NCBI GenBank assembly: GCA_038396625.1
Contig: CP121688.1
Span: 1,364,001-1,428,000, forward strand
DNA: 64,000 nt
Origin: G038396625 sp038396625
Lineage (GTDB): Bacteria > Bacillota > Clostridia > Peptostreptococcales > Thermotaleaceae
Direction: 5' to 3'
Part shown: in pieces, positions 43,558 through 52,088 of the stretch
Numbering within the stretch: position 1 is the stretch's first letter
How the letters are laid out: each line of letters opens with the position of its first letter
Translations under genes and position numbers: made by a program
The notes under the pieces: model-generated
What the model was told of the DNA's origin: nothing
Seen by the model: only the letters and a program-made list of their open reading frames with translations
The model's database searches: none

Positions 43558-44586
43558 ATGAAAAAAATAAGAATCATTGCTCTATTAATGGCCCTAGCAT
43601 TATTGTTTGGTACAGCATGTTCAAGTTCAAACCAAGCTCCAGCTGCATCAGAAGATCAAGGTGGAGAACAAAAAAGTGTAGAAATCAAATATGCCACAGT
43701 TGGTCCGGATGAACATCAGTACACCATTGCTGCAGCAAAATTTAAAGAAATCATTGAAGCAAAAAGTGATGGAAGAATCAAGGTTACATTATTTCCTAAC
43801 GCACAGCTCGGCGGTGAAAGGGAAATGGCAGAAGGCGTAAAAATGGGAACAATCCAGATGACAACAGTAACATCGGACGGAGCTCTTCCAGCATGGGTAC
43901 CAGAGACACAAGTATTTAGCATTCCTTATCTATTTAGAGATAGAGAGCATGTATATAAAGCATTAGATGGTGCATTATCAGAAGAATTAAATCCTAAATT
44001 CGAAGACAAAGGATTTAAACATCTTGGCTTTGTTGAACTTGGCTTTAGACATTTTACAAATAACAAAACAGATATTAAATCAGTAGCAGATATGAAGGAC
44101 TTAAAAATAAGAGTACAGGAGGCACCTATCTGGTTTGCATTAATTGAAGAACTAAAGGGGACTGCAACACCTATTCCATTCAATGAATTATATACGGCAT
44201 TACAGCAAGGGGTAGTTGATGGACAAGAGAACCCACTAGCAACAATTCACTCGATGAAATTCTATGAAGTACAAAAGTATTTAACTTTAGATGCCCATAC
44301 ATATGCTCCTGGTAGCGTACTAATGAATAAAGATTTCTTTGATGGATTATCACCAGAGGATCAAGCATTGGTTCAAGAGGCAGTAGATGAAATGAAGGTA
44401 TACCAAAGAGAGCTAATTGCGAATCAAGATGAAGAGCATATTAAATTCCTAAAGGAACAGGGAATGGTTGTCACTGAGCCGGATAGACAAAGTTTTATAG
44501 AGGCAACAAAAGATATTCCGACTCTAGATAAAGTAAAAGACATTGTACAACCAGAATTGGTAGAACTTGTGAAGGGCGTTCAATAA
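43558..44586 (+). CDS. dctP: TRAP transporter substrate-binding lipoprotein (DctP family)
   Basis: A 342-residue extracellular lipoprotein. The signal peptide ends in a lipobox (LFGTAC, Cys about residue 21). It has the DctP fold, including RVQEAPIWFALIEELKG with the conserved substrate-carboxylate arginine and NELYTALQQGVVDGQENP. The ATG at 43558 follows AAGGGGGAA. It delivers an organic acid to the DctQM membrane pair. Ligand unknown; linked amidase and DUF2848 genes suggest an amide- or keto-acid-type compound. Confidence 0.94.
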   Translation: MKKIRIIALLMALALLFGTACSSSNQAPAASEDQGGEQKSVEIKYATVGPDEHQYTIAAAKFKEIIEAKSDGRIKVTLFPNAQLGGEREMAEGVKMGTIQMTTVTSDGALPAWVPETQVFSIPYLFRDREHVYKALDGALSEELNPKFEDKGFKHLGFVELGFRHFTNNKTDIKSVADMKDLKIRVQEAPIWFALIEELKGTATPIPFNELYTALQQGVVDGQENPLATIHSMKFYEVQKYLTLDAHTYAPGSVLMNKDFFDGLSPEDQALVQEAVDEMKVYQRELIANQDEEHIKFLKEQGMVVTEPDRQSFIEATKDIPTLDKVKDIVQPELVELVKGVQ

Positions 44587-44647
44587 CATTCTAAATTGGC
44601 ACCACAGGAATGTGGTGTCAATATTATAATAGCGGAGGTGGACGACA

Positions 44648-45124
44648 TTGTCTAAGTTAAATAGCGTAGTAGACAAAATATTGGATGCAGGTTTGGCCCT
44701 GTCAGTTGCAATCGTTTTTGTTGTTACCTTTTTACAGGTTATTTCAAGATTTGTATTTAAATTGGGTATCCCATGGAGTACCGATATAATTCGTTTGGCT
44801 TTTGTCTATACGGTATTTCTAGGGGCTGCATTAGGCATGAGAGAAAAAGGTCATTTAAATGTTGATGTTGTATTTAATGCGCTTCCAGAAAGAACAAGAA
44901 ATATTGTTGGTATTGGGATTAATATGTTGCTGTTGGGATTCTTTGTATTCTTATTTGTTTTAGGAATGCAGTTTACTCAAACTGGACTAACGCAAGGAGC
45001 ACCTTATGTCCAGATGCCAATGTCCGTATATTACTTCAGTGTTCCTCTAAGTGCACTATTAATGTTTTATTATCTTATCCAGCATATGGTGGAACAATTT
45101 AAACAACTTAAGGCAAAGAGCTAG
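44648..45124 (+). CDS. dctQ: TRAP transporter small permease (DctQ family)
   Basis: A 158-residue membrane protein with four helices and the family segment GIPWSTDIIRLAFVYTVFLG (about residues 44-63), followed by GHLNVDV. It starts at TTG after a GGAGGTGG site. Partner of the large permease 15 bases downstream. Confidence 0.93.
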   Translation: MSKLNSVVDKILDAGLALSVAIVFVVTFLQVISRFVFKLGIPWSTDIIRLAFVYTVFLGAALGMREKGHLNVDVVFNALPERTRNIVGIGINMLLLGFFVFLFVLGMQFTQTGLTQGAPYVQMPMSVYYFSVPLSALLMFYYLIQHMVEQFKQLKAKS

Positions 45125-45139
45125 AAGGGAGGAGCAGAT

Positions 45140-46417
45140 ATGGGTGTAGGTATCATTTTTATATTATTTATTGCATTTATCGTTGGCATTCCTATTAGTT
45201 TTTCTTTAGGACTTGTGTCTCTAGGCGGTGTAATAGCAATGAAGCTGCCATTGATGGTTGTAGTACAAAGAATGTTTACAGGAGCTGACAGTTTTCCACT
45301 TGTAGCAATTCCATTGTTCGTTTTTGCAGGAGGGCTTATGTTTCAAGGGGGTATGTCAAAGAGACTGGTTAGTTTTTCTGATGCATTAATTGGACATTTC
45401 CCTAGTGGCCTTGCCATGGTAAGTGTATTAGCCTGTATGTTTTTTGCAGCGATTACAGGGTCAGCGATAGCTGCTACAGCAGCTATCGGAGGACTTATGA
45501 TTCCTTTGATGGTTCAGCAAGGATATGACGCAGAATTTGCAGCTCCATTATTAGCTACGGCAGGTTCTATCGGTCCTATTATACCACCGAGCATACCACT
45601 CTTGTTATATGGCGTTATTGCAAATGCCAGTGTAGCAAAATTGTTTATAGGTGGGTTTGTACCTGGAATTTTGATGGGACTTGCTCTAATGGTGTTTAGT
45701 TACATTATTGGAAAGAAAAGAAATTATCGTGGTAGAGACAAAAGAGCGCCATTAAGTGATATTATAAAATATGGGAAAGATGCATTTTTAGCACTGCTAA
45801 CGCCAATTATTATTATTGGTGGGATTATGAGTGGCGTATTTACAGCAACAGAATCAGGAGCAATTGCAGTAGCATATTCCTTGGTAATCGGACTCTTTGT
45901 ATATAAAGAACTAACAATGAAAAAGATTTATGAATTACTATTAGATACAGCAAAAACAACAGGTATTGTTCTTATTGTTGTAGCCTTTGCATCATTGTTT
46001 ACATGGGTACTTACCATCAATCAACTACCTCAGCAGGTTACTGCCTTGCTTGGAGAGGTGGCACATAATAAGATTATATTATTGTTAATTATTAATATCA
46101 TTTTATTGATTGCAGGAACATTTATTGATACAGTAAGTGCTTTAGTAATATTTGCACCATTATTTCTACCGTTAACTACAAAATTTGGAATAGATCCTAT
46201 ACATTTTGGATTGATTTTATCAGTGAACCTGACCATAGGAATGTGTACACCGCCTTTAGGTGTTTGCTTGTTCGTATCGAGCTCTATTGCAAAAGTATCT
46301 TTAAAGGATATGATGAAAGATTTAATTCCTCTGTTGATAGCACTTCTTATTGTACTAGCAATGGTTACATATATTCCACAAACGGTTTTATGGCTACCGA
46401 ATTTGTTAGTAAAATAA
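45140..46417 (+). CDS. dctM: TRAP transporter large permease (DctM family)
   Basis: A 425-residue permease with about 12 helices. DctM marks include AITGSAIAATAAIGGLMIP (about residue 110), GSIGPIIPPSIPLLLYG (about 147) and the C-terminal NLTIGMCTPPLGVCLFVSSS. It uses the Na+ gradient to import the substrate bound by DctP. A terminator follows, closing the transcription unit. Confidence 0.95.
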   Translation: MGVGIIFILFIAFIVGIPISFSLGLVSLGGVIAMKLPLMVVVQRMFTGADSFPLVAIPLFVFAGGLMFQGGMSKRLVSFSDALIGHFPSGLAMVSVLACMFFAAITGSAIAATAAIGGLMIPLMVQQGYDAEFAAPLLATAGSIGPIIPPSIPLLLYGVIANASVAKLFIGGFVPGILMGLALMVFSYIIGKKRNYRGRDKRAPLSDIIKYGKDAFLALLTPIIIIGGIMSGVFTATESGAIAVAYSLVIGLFVYKELTMKKIYELLLDTAKTTGIVLIVVAFASLFTWVLTINQLPQQVTALLGEVAHNKIILLLIINIILLIAGTFIDTVSALVIFAPLFLPLTTKFGIDPIHFGLILSVNLTIGMCTPPLGVCLFVSSSIAKVSLKDMMKDLIPLLIALLIVLAMVTYIPQTVLWLPNLLVK

Positions 46418-46453
46418 ACTAGATATTCCTTACATTTATATGTAAATACTTGT

Positions 46454-46493
46454 AAAGTAGAAGAAGGGATTCCGACTTTCTTCTACTTTTGTG
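46454..46493 (+). terminator. terminator of the TRAP operon
   Basis: AAAGTAGAAGAA and TTCTTCTACTTT form a perfect 12-bp stem, followed by TG. Confidence 0.8.
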
Positions 46494-46628
46494 ATATAAT
46501 CATTTATACTTAGGATAATAGACAATGAACTATGAAAGAACTATAAAAAATCCTCAAAGTGTTCATGAATAGATTCTAATATAGAATTAAATGCTGATGA
46601 ATATTTTTCTAGAATGGAGGTAGAAAAC

Positions 46629-47579
46629 ATGAAAAAGAAGAAGTTAGGTAATACAGGTATAGAAGTGACGGAATTATGTTTTGGTGTTTTACCAGTCGGA
46701 CCTCTTCAAAAAAATCTTCCTGTTGAAGAATCTGCTGAGATAATTGCTTATGCCCTTGAAAATGGCGTCAATTTTTTAGATACAGCACAGATGTATAAGA
46801 CATATTCCCATATTAAACTGGCTATAGAAAAAACGAATATTCGTCCCGTAATAGCCTCTAAGTCTAATGTTGCTACATATGAAGAAATGGAACAAGCGAT
46901 AGTAGAAGCACTAGAAGAAATGGGGATAGATTATATTGAAATTTTTCATCTTCATGCAGCAAAAGTACAAACAGATGTTTTTGAGGTGCGTAAAGGAGCT
47001 TTACAGTGTTTGCTTGATTATAAAGCCAAAGGCATTATTAAGGCTGTAGGCATAGCAACCCATAATGTAAAAGTTGTAGAAATAGCCGCTCAAAGAAATG
47101 AGATAGACGTGGTATTTCCACTAATTAATAAAGTGGGTCGTGGAATTATAGAAGGATCAGCTGAGGATATGAAAAGGGCAATAAGCTTGTGCGCTCAAAA
47201 TGGAAAAGGTATTTATCTTATGAAAGTTTTGGGAGGCGGGACCTTAATAGATGAATATAACAGCAGTGTGGATTTCGGAAGATCAGTAGAGGGTTCCCAA
47301 GCTGTTGCGATAGGCATGGTTAGTAAAGAGGAAGTGTTATATAATATAAAGTATTTCAATAACGAAAAGGATTTAGAAGGGATTATTGGTATTAGAAATA
47401 AGAAAAATCCAAGAGTTTTACAGAATATGTGTATTAGCTGTGGGAAATGCATAGGCATCTGCCATAGTGAGGCCATTGACTTTGATGATTCTAATAAAGC
47501 ATCAATTGATCTATCTAAATGTATACAGTGTGGATATTGTATGGTTTCATGTCCACAATTTTGTATACGGATTATATAA
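46629..47579 (+). CDS. aldo-keto reductase with C-terminal ferredoxin domain
   Basis: A 316-residue protein. Residues 1-260 form an aldo-keto reductase barrel, with LDTAQMYKTY giving the Asp/Tyr pair, ASKSN the Lys and FHLHA the His. The last 55 residues hold two 4Fe-4S clusters (CISCGKCIGICHSEAIDF and CIQCGYCMVSCPQ). Such fusions occur in anaerobes and probably use ferredoxin-type electrons. The ATG at 46629 follows GGAGG. It lies behind the TRAP operon terminator and may be separately transcribed. Substrate unknown. Confidence 0.9.
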   Translation: MKKKKLGNTGIEVTELCFGVLPVGPLQKNLPVEESAEIIAYALENGVNFLDTAQMYKTYSHIKLAIEKTNIRPVIASKSNVATYEEMEQAIVEALEEMGIDYIEIFHLHAAKVQTDVFEVRKGALQCLLDYKAKGIIKAVGIATHNVKVVEIAAQRNEIDVVFPLINKVGRGIIEGSAEDMKRAISLCAQNGKGIYLMKVLGGGTLIDEYNSSVDFGRSVEGSQAVAIGMVSKEEVLYNIKYFNNEKDLEGIIGIRNKKNPRVLQNMCISCGKCIGICHSEAIDFDDSNKASIDLSKCIQCGYCMVSCPQFCIRII

Positions 47580-47621
47580 AATAGAGATAGGATGAATATA
47601 GGTTAGAACGTTATACACTTT

Positions 47622-47674
47622 CCCTTAAGTAGATATATAACAATATATTTTGTAGCTACTTAAGGGTGTTTTGG
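47622..47674 (+). terminator. terminator after aldo-keto reductase
   Basis: CCCTTAAGTAG and CTACTTAAGGG form a perfect 11-bp stem around a 23-base loop, followed by TGTTTTGG. Confidence 0.7.
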
Positions 47675-47807
47675 TTAGAATTTTAAGAACTACTGTTTGT
47701 TTAAAGTATGCTAGAAAAAATAGTGAATAACTGATACGTAAAAATCTGTTGATGATGTGGTATAGATATATATCAAAAATGAGTCCAAGTGAATTCTTGA
47801 GCTTTTA

Positions 47808-47837
47808 TTGAAATTGATATACTAGTTATGTTAAGAT
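47808..47837 (+). promoter_or_regulatory. possible panBD promoter
   Basis: TTGAAA (47808-47813) and TAAGAT (47832-47837) have 18-bp spacing. Transcription would start just before the leader stem at 47849. Confidence 0.4.
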
Positions 47838-47848
47838 AGTAATGTGAT

Positions 47849-48000
47849 GGTATCATAAGAACCATACACCATAGATTTGCAATGTAGCTTTATAAAAAAC
47901 TGAAAAGAATTTCGTTTTTCTGCTTTGAGCCTTACAGGACAGAGACAGAGGTATAAGTAGTTCATGATACCTTTTTGACATTGCTCAAAAAGGTTTTTTT
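47849..48000 (+). promoter_or_regulatory. candidate riboswitch/attenuator leader of panBD
   Basis: A long-range stem pairs GGTATCAT-AA-GAAC (47849-47862) with GTTCATGATACC (47960-47971), leaving two bulged adenosines and enclosing about 97 bases. The last three stem bases overlap an intrinsic terminator (ACCTTTTTGA, loop CATTGC, TCAAAAAGGT, then seven T residues; 47969-48000). This gives mutually exclusive folds, as in riboswitches. A pan RNA motif upstream of pantothenate genes is described in Firmicutes, but I cannot confirm a match by eye. Confidence 0.6.
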
Positions 48001-48023
48001 ATGGGCTTATTAACGACATTTAG

Positions 48024-48066
48024 CCTCTTTCTATCTGATTTTTAAAAAGTAGAAAGAGGTTTTTTG
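48024..48066 (+). terminator. second tandem terminator in panBD leader
   Basis: CCTCTTTCTA and TAGAAAGAGG form a perfect stem followed by seven T residues, 24 bases after the first terminator and 35 bases before the panB start. Two terminators in one 5' leader imply strong attenuation control. Confidence 0.8.
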
Positions 48067-48100
48067 ATGAAAAAATACTTTGAGAGGAGACAAGTAGGTT

Positions 48101-48934
48101 ATGAGCAAAAAATTTACAGTAGCATCTTTTCTAGAAAGTAAAAAAAGAAATGAAAAAATAACAATGTTAACAGCCTATGATTATTCAATAGCTAAATTAA
48201 TTGATGAAGCAGGAGTAGAGGGAATTTTGGTAGGAGATTCTCTAGGCATGGTTGTGCTAGGCTATGAATCCACCCTTGAGGTGACAGTAGATGATATTAT
48301 TCATCATTGTAGAGCGGTTGCAAGGGGCGCAAAGAACAGTTTGATTGTTGGAGATATGCCATTTTTATCTTATCATATTAGTATAGAAGAGGCTGTTAGA
48401 AATGCAGGAAGAATCATACAAGAAGGGAAGGCACATGCAGTAAAATTAGAGGGAGGTGTTGAAATGGTAGACAAAATAAAAGCCATTGTTCAGGCACAAA
48501 TCCCTGTGATGGGACATTTAGGTTTGACGCCTCAATCCATTAATATGTTCGGTGGATTTAAAGTGCAAGGAAAGAGTGAAGAACAGGCTAGAAAAATTAT
48601 TGAAGATGCCCTCGAACTAGAAAAGGCAGGGGTATTTGCCATTGTTTTAGAAGGTATTCCAGCAAAATTAGCTGAAATCATTACAAAAAAGCTTACAATA
48701 CCTACCATAGGAATAGGTGCTGGAAATAGCTGTGATGGGCAGATTTTAGTAACCAATGATATGCTGGGGATGTTCTCAGATTTTACGCCCAAGTTTGTTA
48801 AAAAGTATGCTAATTTAAAGGAAAGCATTATAGATGCTACAAGAGAGTATATAACTGAAGTCAAAGCGGTGGAGTTTCCAGCTGATGAGCATACCTTTTC
48901 GATCAATGAGGACACATTAGCAAAACTTTACTAA
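48101..48934 (+). CDS. panB: 3-methyl-2-oxobutanoate hydroxymethyltransferase
   Basis: A 277-residue enzyme that converts alpha-ketoisovalerate and methylene-tetrahydrofolate to ketopantoate, the first step of pantothenate synthesis. Family marks include MLTAYDYSIAKLIDEAGVE (about residue 22), LVGDSLGMVVLGYESTL, MGHLGLTPQSI and IGIGAGNSCDGQILV. Length is typical (275-280). It starts with GAGGAGACAAG upstream. First gene of panBD behind an attenuator leader. Confidence 0.96.
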   Translation: MSKKFTVASFLESKKRNEKITMLTAYDYSIAKLIDEAGVEGILVGDSLGMVVLGYESTLEVTVDDIIHHCRAVARGAKNSLIVGDMPFLSYHISIEEAVRNAGRIIQEGKAHAVKLEGGVEMVDKIKAIVQAQIPVMGHLGLTPQSINMFGGFKVQGKSEEQARKIIEDALELEKAGVFAIVLEGIPAKLAEIITKKLTIPTIGIGAGNSCDGQILVTNDMLGMFSDFTPKFVKKYANLKESIIDATREYITEVKAVEFPADEHTFSINEDTLAKLY

Positions 48935-48974
48935 AGATGATAACAATAGATCATATTTACTTGGAGGTACAATT

Positions 48975-49358
48975 ATGCTACTTACGATGTTTAAATCGAA
49001 AATACACAGGGCGACAGTAACAGAGGCAAATCTTAACTATGTGGGCAGTATTACAATTGATAAGGCACTCTTAGAACAATCTGGAATACTCCCAGGAGAA
49101 AAAGTGCAAATCGTAAACAACAACAATGGCGCAAGACTTGAGACCTATGTGATTGAAGGAAAGAAAGATAGTGGTACTATATGCCTTAATGGGGCAGCAG
49201 CTAGATTGGTTCAGCCTGGGGACAAAGTGATTATTATTGCTTATGGTCTTGTTGATGAAGAGGAAGCAAAAAATTTGAGGCCTAAAATTCTAATTTTAGA
49301 TGAAAAGAACAAGGTAATAGAATTGATGAATCAAGAAATTCATGGGGATATCAAATAG
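48975..49358 (+). CDS. panD: aspartate 1-decarboxylase
   Basis: A 127-residue pyruvoyl enzyme making beta-alanine from aspartate. The self-cleavage site Gly-Ser is in NYVGSITIDKAL (about residue 27-28), and NGAAARLVQPGDKVIIIAYG is the typical C-terminal barrel. GGAGG lies 7 bases before the first ATG. Together with panB it supplies both pantothenate precursors. The joining enzyme PanC is not encoded next to them. Confidence 0.96.
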   Translation: MLLTMFKSKIHRATVTEANLNYVGSITIDKALLEQSGILPGEKVQIVNNNNGARLETYVIEGKKDSGTICLNGAAARLVQPGDKVIIIAYGLVDEEEAKNLRPKILILDEKNKVIELMNQEIHGDIK

Positions 49359-49377
49359 ACAGATTCAATAAAGAAGC

Positions 49378-49420
49378 AAAGAACGGACAAGCTTAGCAGT
49401 AGGATTGTCCGTTCTTTATG
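49378..49420. terminator. bidirectional terminator between panD and DUF401 gene
   Basis: AAAGAACGGACAA and TTGTCCGTTCTTT form a perfect 13-bp stem with A/T flanks. The genes on both sides converge on it. Confidence 0.85.
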
Positions 49421-49452
49421 ATTTTATAGCATAAAGTAAAGAAAATTTGATA

Positions 49453-50706
49453 TTAAAGATACAAATGAACCATATAAATGATCAACATTGTTGCGTAAGT
49501 TAATGGAAGAATCAATATATAATTTTTATATAGATCTTTGAGCTTTACCTCGAAAAACTCTAATGTCAGTACCTGACAAAGATGTAGCGGTGAAATATAA
49601 TAAAATATGAATGCGTTTGTGTAGATAAACATGGCATATAAAAGCTTCATATCATAATTGGCTGCTAAGGGCAAAATCATAGGATAGAGTATTGCAACAC
49701 CTGGTTGTACAGAGGATAGCGGAAAAGAAATCATGGCAGCAGCAATAAGGATTAGCAGCTCTAAGGGGATACCCTGATCTAATAAACGATTAAGTTGTAC
49801 ATATATTTCATCTATATCATTTACTACATTCTTAAAAATCATAATACCAATGACTGCGATCATCATAGAAGGCTTAATACCTTTATAAATGGTTTGAAAT
49901 ATATTTTCATTTAATTTATATTTCTGATCCTTCTTTTGATCATAGATATTGATAATAATGCTTAATAGAATACCTAATACCAGTGAAAAATGAAAAGGCA
50001 AATGAAATAGAACAACACCTAATAAACTGATTAATATTGGGGATGCATAAAGTAAAAATTCCATAATAGTACGTAAATATTGCTTGGCTTCTATTTTTTC
50101 AATGGATGGTTCCACAGCATTTCTCAGATAGAAAAAATACCCAAATACATACATTGCCAATGAAATAGGAAATTGGAGCTTGATGAAATCCCAAATATTG
50201 TAATTTCCCAACTCAGCTGCCAATATCATAGTGGGAGATAGGGGATAAACGAAATAAAGGGCATGTCGGAAGATCAGATTAATAGCTGCTCTTTTATCCT
50301 TAGAAATATGAATTTTCTCTCCTAAATTTTCTACAACAGGACAGGACATCAATGCCCCTCCAGTTACAAGAAGCGTACCAATAATGGCAGGAGCAATCAG
50401 GATCGTATTCTTTGCACTCTTTAGCATTTTTTCTAGGGCTTCAATCATACGATCTAAAAGAAGATATTTTTCCATCAGATGACCAAGAATGGTAATGAGT
50501 AAGATTGTAACAGTCAAAATGATCGTTGCGGATTCAGATAAGGTTCGCAACAATACCTCCATAAAATAAATAATATTTTTTCCATTGAGCAGTGCTAATA
50601 CCAAGGCACCAATTGTCAAGGAAAAGCCGATGTTTAGCTTCTTGCTAACCAAGAAAAAAGTAATTCCCATAGAAATGATTAAAGTTAATATAACCATCAT
50701 TATCAC
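49453..50706 (-). CDS. DUF401-family integral membrane protein
   Basis: A 417-residue membrane protein with about 11 helices. The segments TLLVTGGALMSCPVVENLGEK in parts (about residue 110), INLIFRHALYFVYPLSP and the C-terminal YYISPLHLCQVLTLEFF match the DUF401 family, a group of ion-transporter-like proteins. The start has a GGTGATAATG context with moderate ribosome site. Monocistronic. Substrate unknown. Confidence 0.85.
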   Translation of the reverse strand: MIMMVILTLIISMGITFFLVSKKLNIGFSLTIGALVLALLNGKNIIYFMEVLLRTLSESATIILTVTILLITILGHLMEKYLLLDRMIEALEKMLKSAKNTILIAPAIIGTLLVTGGALMSCPVVENLGEKIHISKDKRAAINLIFRHALYFVYPLSPTMILAAELGNYNIWDFIKLQFPISLAMYVFGYFFYLRNAVEPSIEKIEAKQYLRTIMEFLLYASPILISLLGVVLFHLPFHFSLVLGILLSIIINIYDQKKDQKYKLNENIFQTIYKGIKPSMMIAVIGIMIFKNVVNDIDEIYVQLNRLLDQGIPLELLILIAAAMISFPLSSVQPGVAILYPMILPLAANYDMKLLYAMFIYTNAFIFYYISPLHLCQVLTLEFFEVKLKDLYKNYILILPLTYATMLIIYMVHLYL

Positions 50707-50889
50707 CTTTTACTATATAGATTTTAAGCATTTTAATGACTTTTAAAAGACCACATTATTATATCATATTTTAGAATCAGATAGTGGTTCGATTTTACTT
50801 TTTGGAAACATTTGGGTATAATAATGTATAGGTATATAGACAGAAAGCATCATACAAAAGAATCTTAAAGCAAAAGTGAGGGAAGGCAT

Positions 50890-51312
50890 ATGCAATTTAA
50901 AAAAATTGGTAGCAAATACGTTGTAAGACTAGATAAAGGCGAAGAAGTTGTAAGCACTTTGAAGCAGTTTTGTGAAGACAATAAAATCAAATTAGGAACC
51001 ATTCAGGGCATTGGTGCAACCAATCAAGCAACGGTTGGCTTATTTCATACACAAACCAAGGAGTATCATACCCAAAAGCTTATGGGAGATCACGAGATTA
51101 CAAATTTAACGGGAAATATTTCAACAAAGGATGGAGAAGTATATCTTCATATACATATTAATTTAGCAAATACAGACTATCATACCTTTGGTGGACATTT
51201 AAGTGAAGCTTTGGTAAGTGCTACTTGTGAACTGATGATTGATGTAATAGAAGGAGAAGTTGAGAGAGCATTCAACGATGAGGTGGGATTAAATCTGTAT
51301 CAATTTGAATAA
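50890..51312 (+). CDS. PPC (DUF296) domain protein
   Basis: A 140-residue single-domain protein of the PPC/DUF296 fold. Marks are LDKGEEVVSTLKQFCEDNKI (about residue 15) and the histidine-containing HIHINLANTDYHTFGGHL (about 91-108), which in homologues forms a metal site. Plant relatives bind AT-rich DNA; bacterial stand-alone members are of unknown function. GAGGGAAGG precedes the ATG. Confidence 0.88.
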   Translation: MQFKKIGSKYVVRLDKGEEVVSTLKQFCEDNKIKLGTIQGIGATNQATVGLFHTQTKEYHTQKLMGDHEITNLTGNISTKDGEVYLHIHINLANTDYHTFGGHLSEALVSATCELMIDVIEGEVERAFNDEVGLNLYQFE

Positions 51313-51468
51313 GGTAAAAGTATATCATCTCTTTGTTATTTACCTATAGGTGAAATAAAAGGTTGTTATTTTATCCTAGGGTATAGTTTCTGACTAGCCG
51401 TATCATAATAATCTAGATAATGATTTCTTTTAAGGTTAATCAGCAATTTAGGAAAGGGATGATGTAGC

Positions 51469-51936
51469 GTGAACAAACAAATGTCACCTTCAGAGTTGGA
51501 ACGACATATTTTAGATTTTTTAAAAGAACACAAGAGTGCAGCTTTAGCGACCTGTATGAACAATATTCCACGAAGTAGTCCTGTGCAGTATTTTATGGGT
51601 AAGGATATGGAGATGTATATACTTTCAGCAGGTGGAGAAAAATTTAAGGCTATTGCACAAAATCCCAATGTTTGTTTATTGGTCAACACAGAGTATATAA
51701 ATTATCGACAAATTAAAGGCGTACAAGTTTTTGGTCAAGCAGTTACCAGTATGGACAAGATAGATTTATATCAAGAAGCACAGGCATACTGCCCAGAACC
51801 GTACTTAATGGAGCATGAAAGGGACAACTTAAAGGTCATTAAAATTATACCAAAAGAAATTGTATATTTAGATGCCTTAGAAAAAGGTGATAGAACAAAA
51901 CAAGTTCTTAAAACTCATGAAGTCGTCTTACAATAA
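51469..51936 (+). CDS. pyridoxamine 5'-phosphate oxidase-family flavoprotein
   Basis: A 155-residue FMN-binding split-barrel protein (AALATCMNNIPRSSPVQYFM, about residues 25-44; KFKAIAQNPNVCLLVN, about 62). It belongs to the broad PNPOx-like superfamily used for flavin- or F420-dependent reduction or heme handling. GTG start after AAAGGGATG. Specific reaction unknown. A hairpin follows. Confidence 0.85.
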   Translation: MNKQMSPSELERHILDFLKEHKSAALATCMNNIPRSSPVQYFMGKDMEMYILSAGGEKFKAIAQNPNVCLLVNTEYINYRQIKGVQVFGQAVTSMDKIDLYQEAQAYCPEPYLMEHERDNLKVIKIIPKEIVYLDALEKGDRTKQVLKTHEVVLQ

Positions 51937-51948
51937 AAAAGATTTTCA

Positions 51949-51981
51949 TAAATCAGGTAGAAGCATGAGCTACCTGATTTA
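51949..51981 (+). terminator. hairpin after PNPOx-family gene
   Basis: TAAATCAGGTAG and CTACCTGATTTA form a perfect 12-bp stem. The following bases are only moderately T-rich (TTCATG), so termination is likely but not certain. Confidence 0.6.
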
Positions 51982-52088
51982 TTCATGAGATACCACAAAA
52001 CGGTCTTATCAATAGAAAAAAAATTTTATATGTGCCCAGCATGGGTAGATATATTTAAGTAAGAAAATTTTTGTGAAGGGGAATGAAC

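Noticed and set aside
48532..48915. Minus-strand 127-codon frame inside panB
   Set aside because: Shadow of a strongly conserved gene; no ribosome site or recognisable domain.
49031..49046. 14-bp identity between panD (CTTAACTATGTGGG) and the CRISPR repeat
   Set aside because: It encodes the conserved PanD processing-site residues NYVG and is explained by coding; too short and isolated to imply self-targeting or origin.
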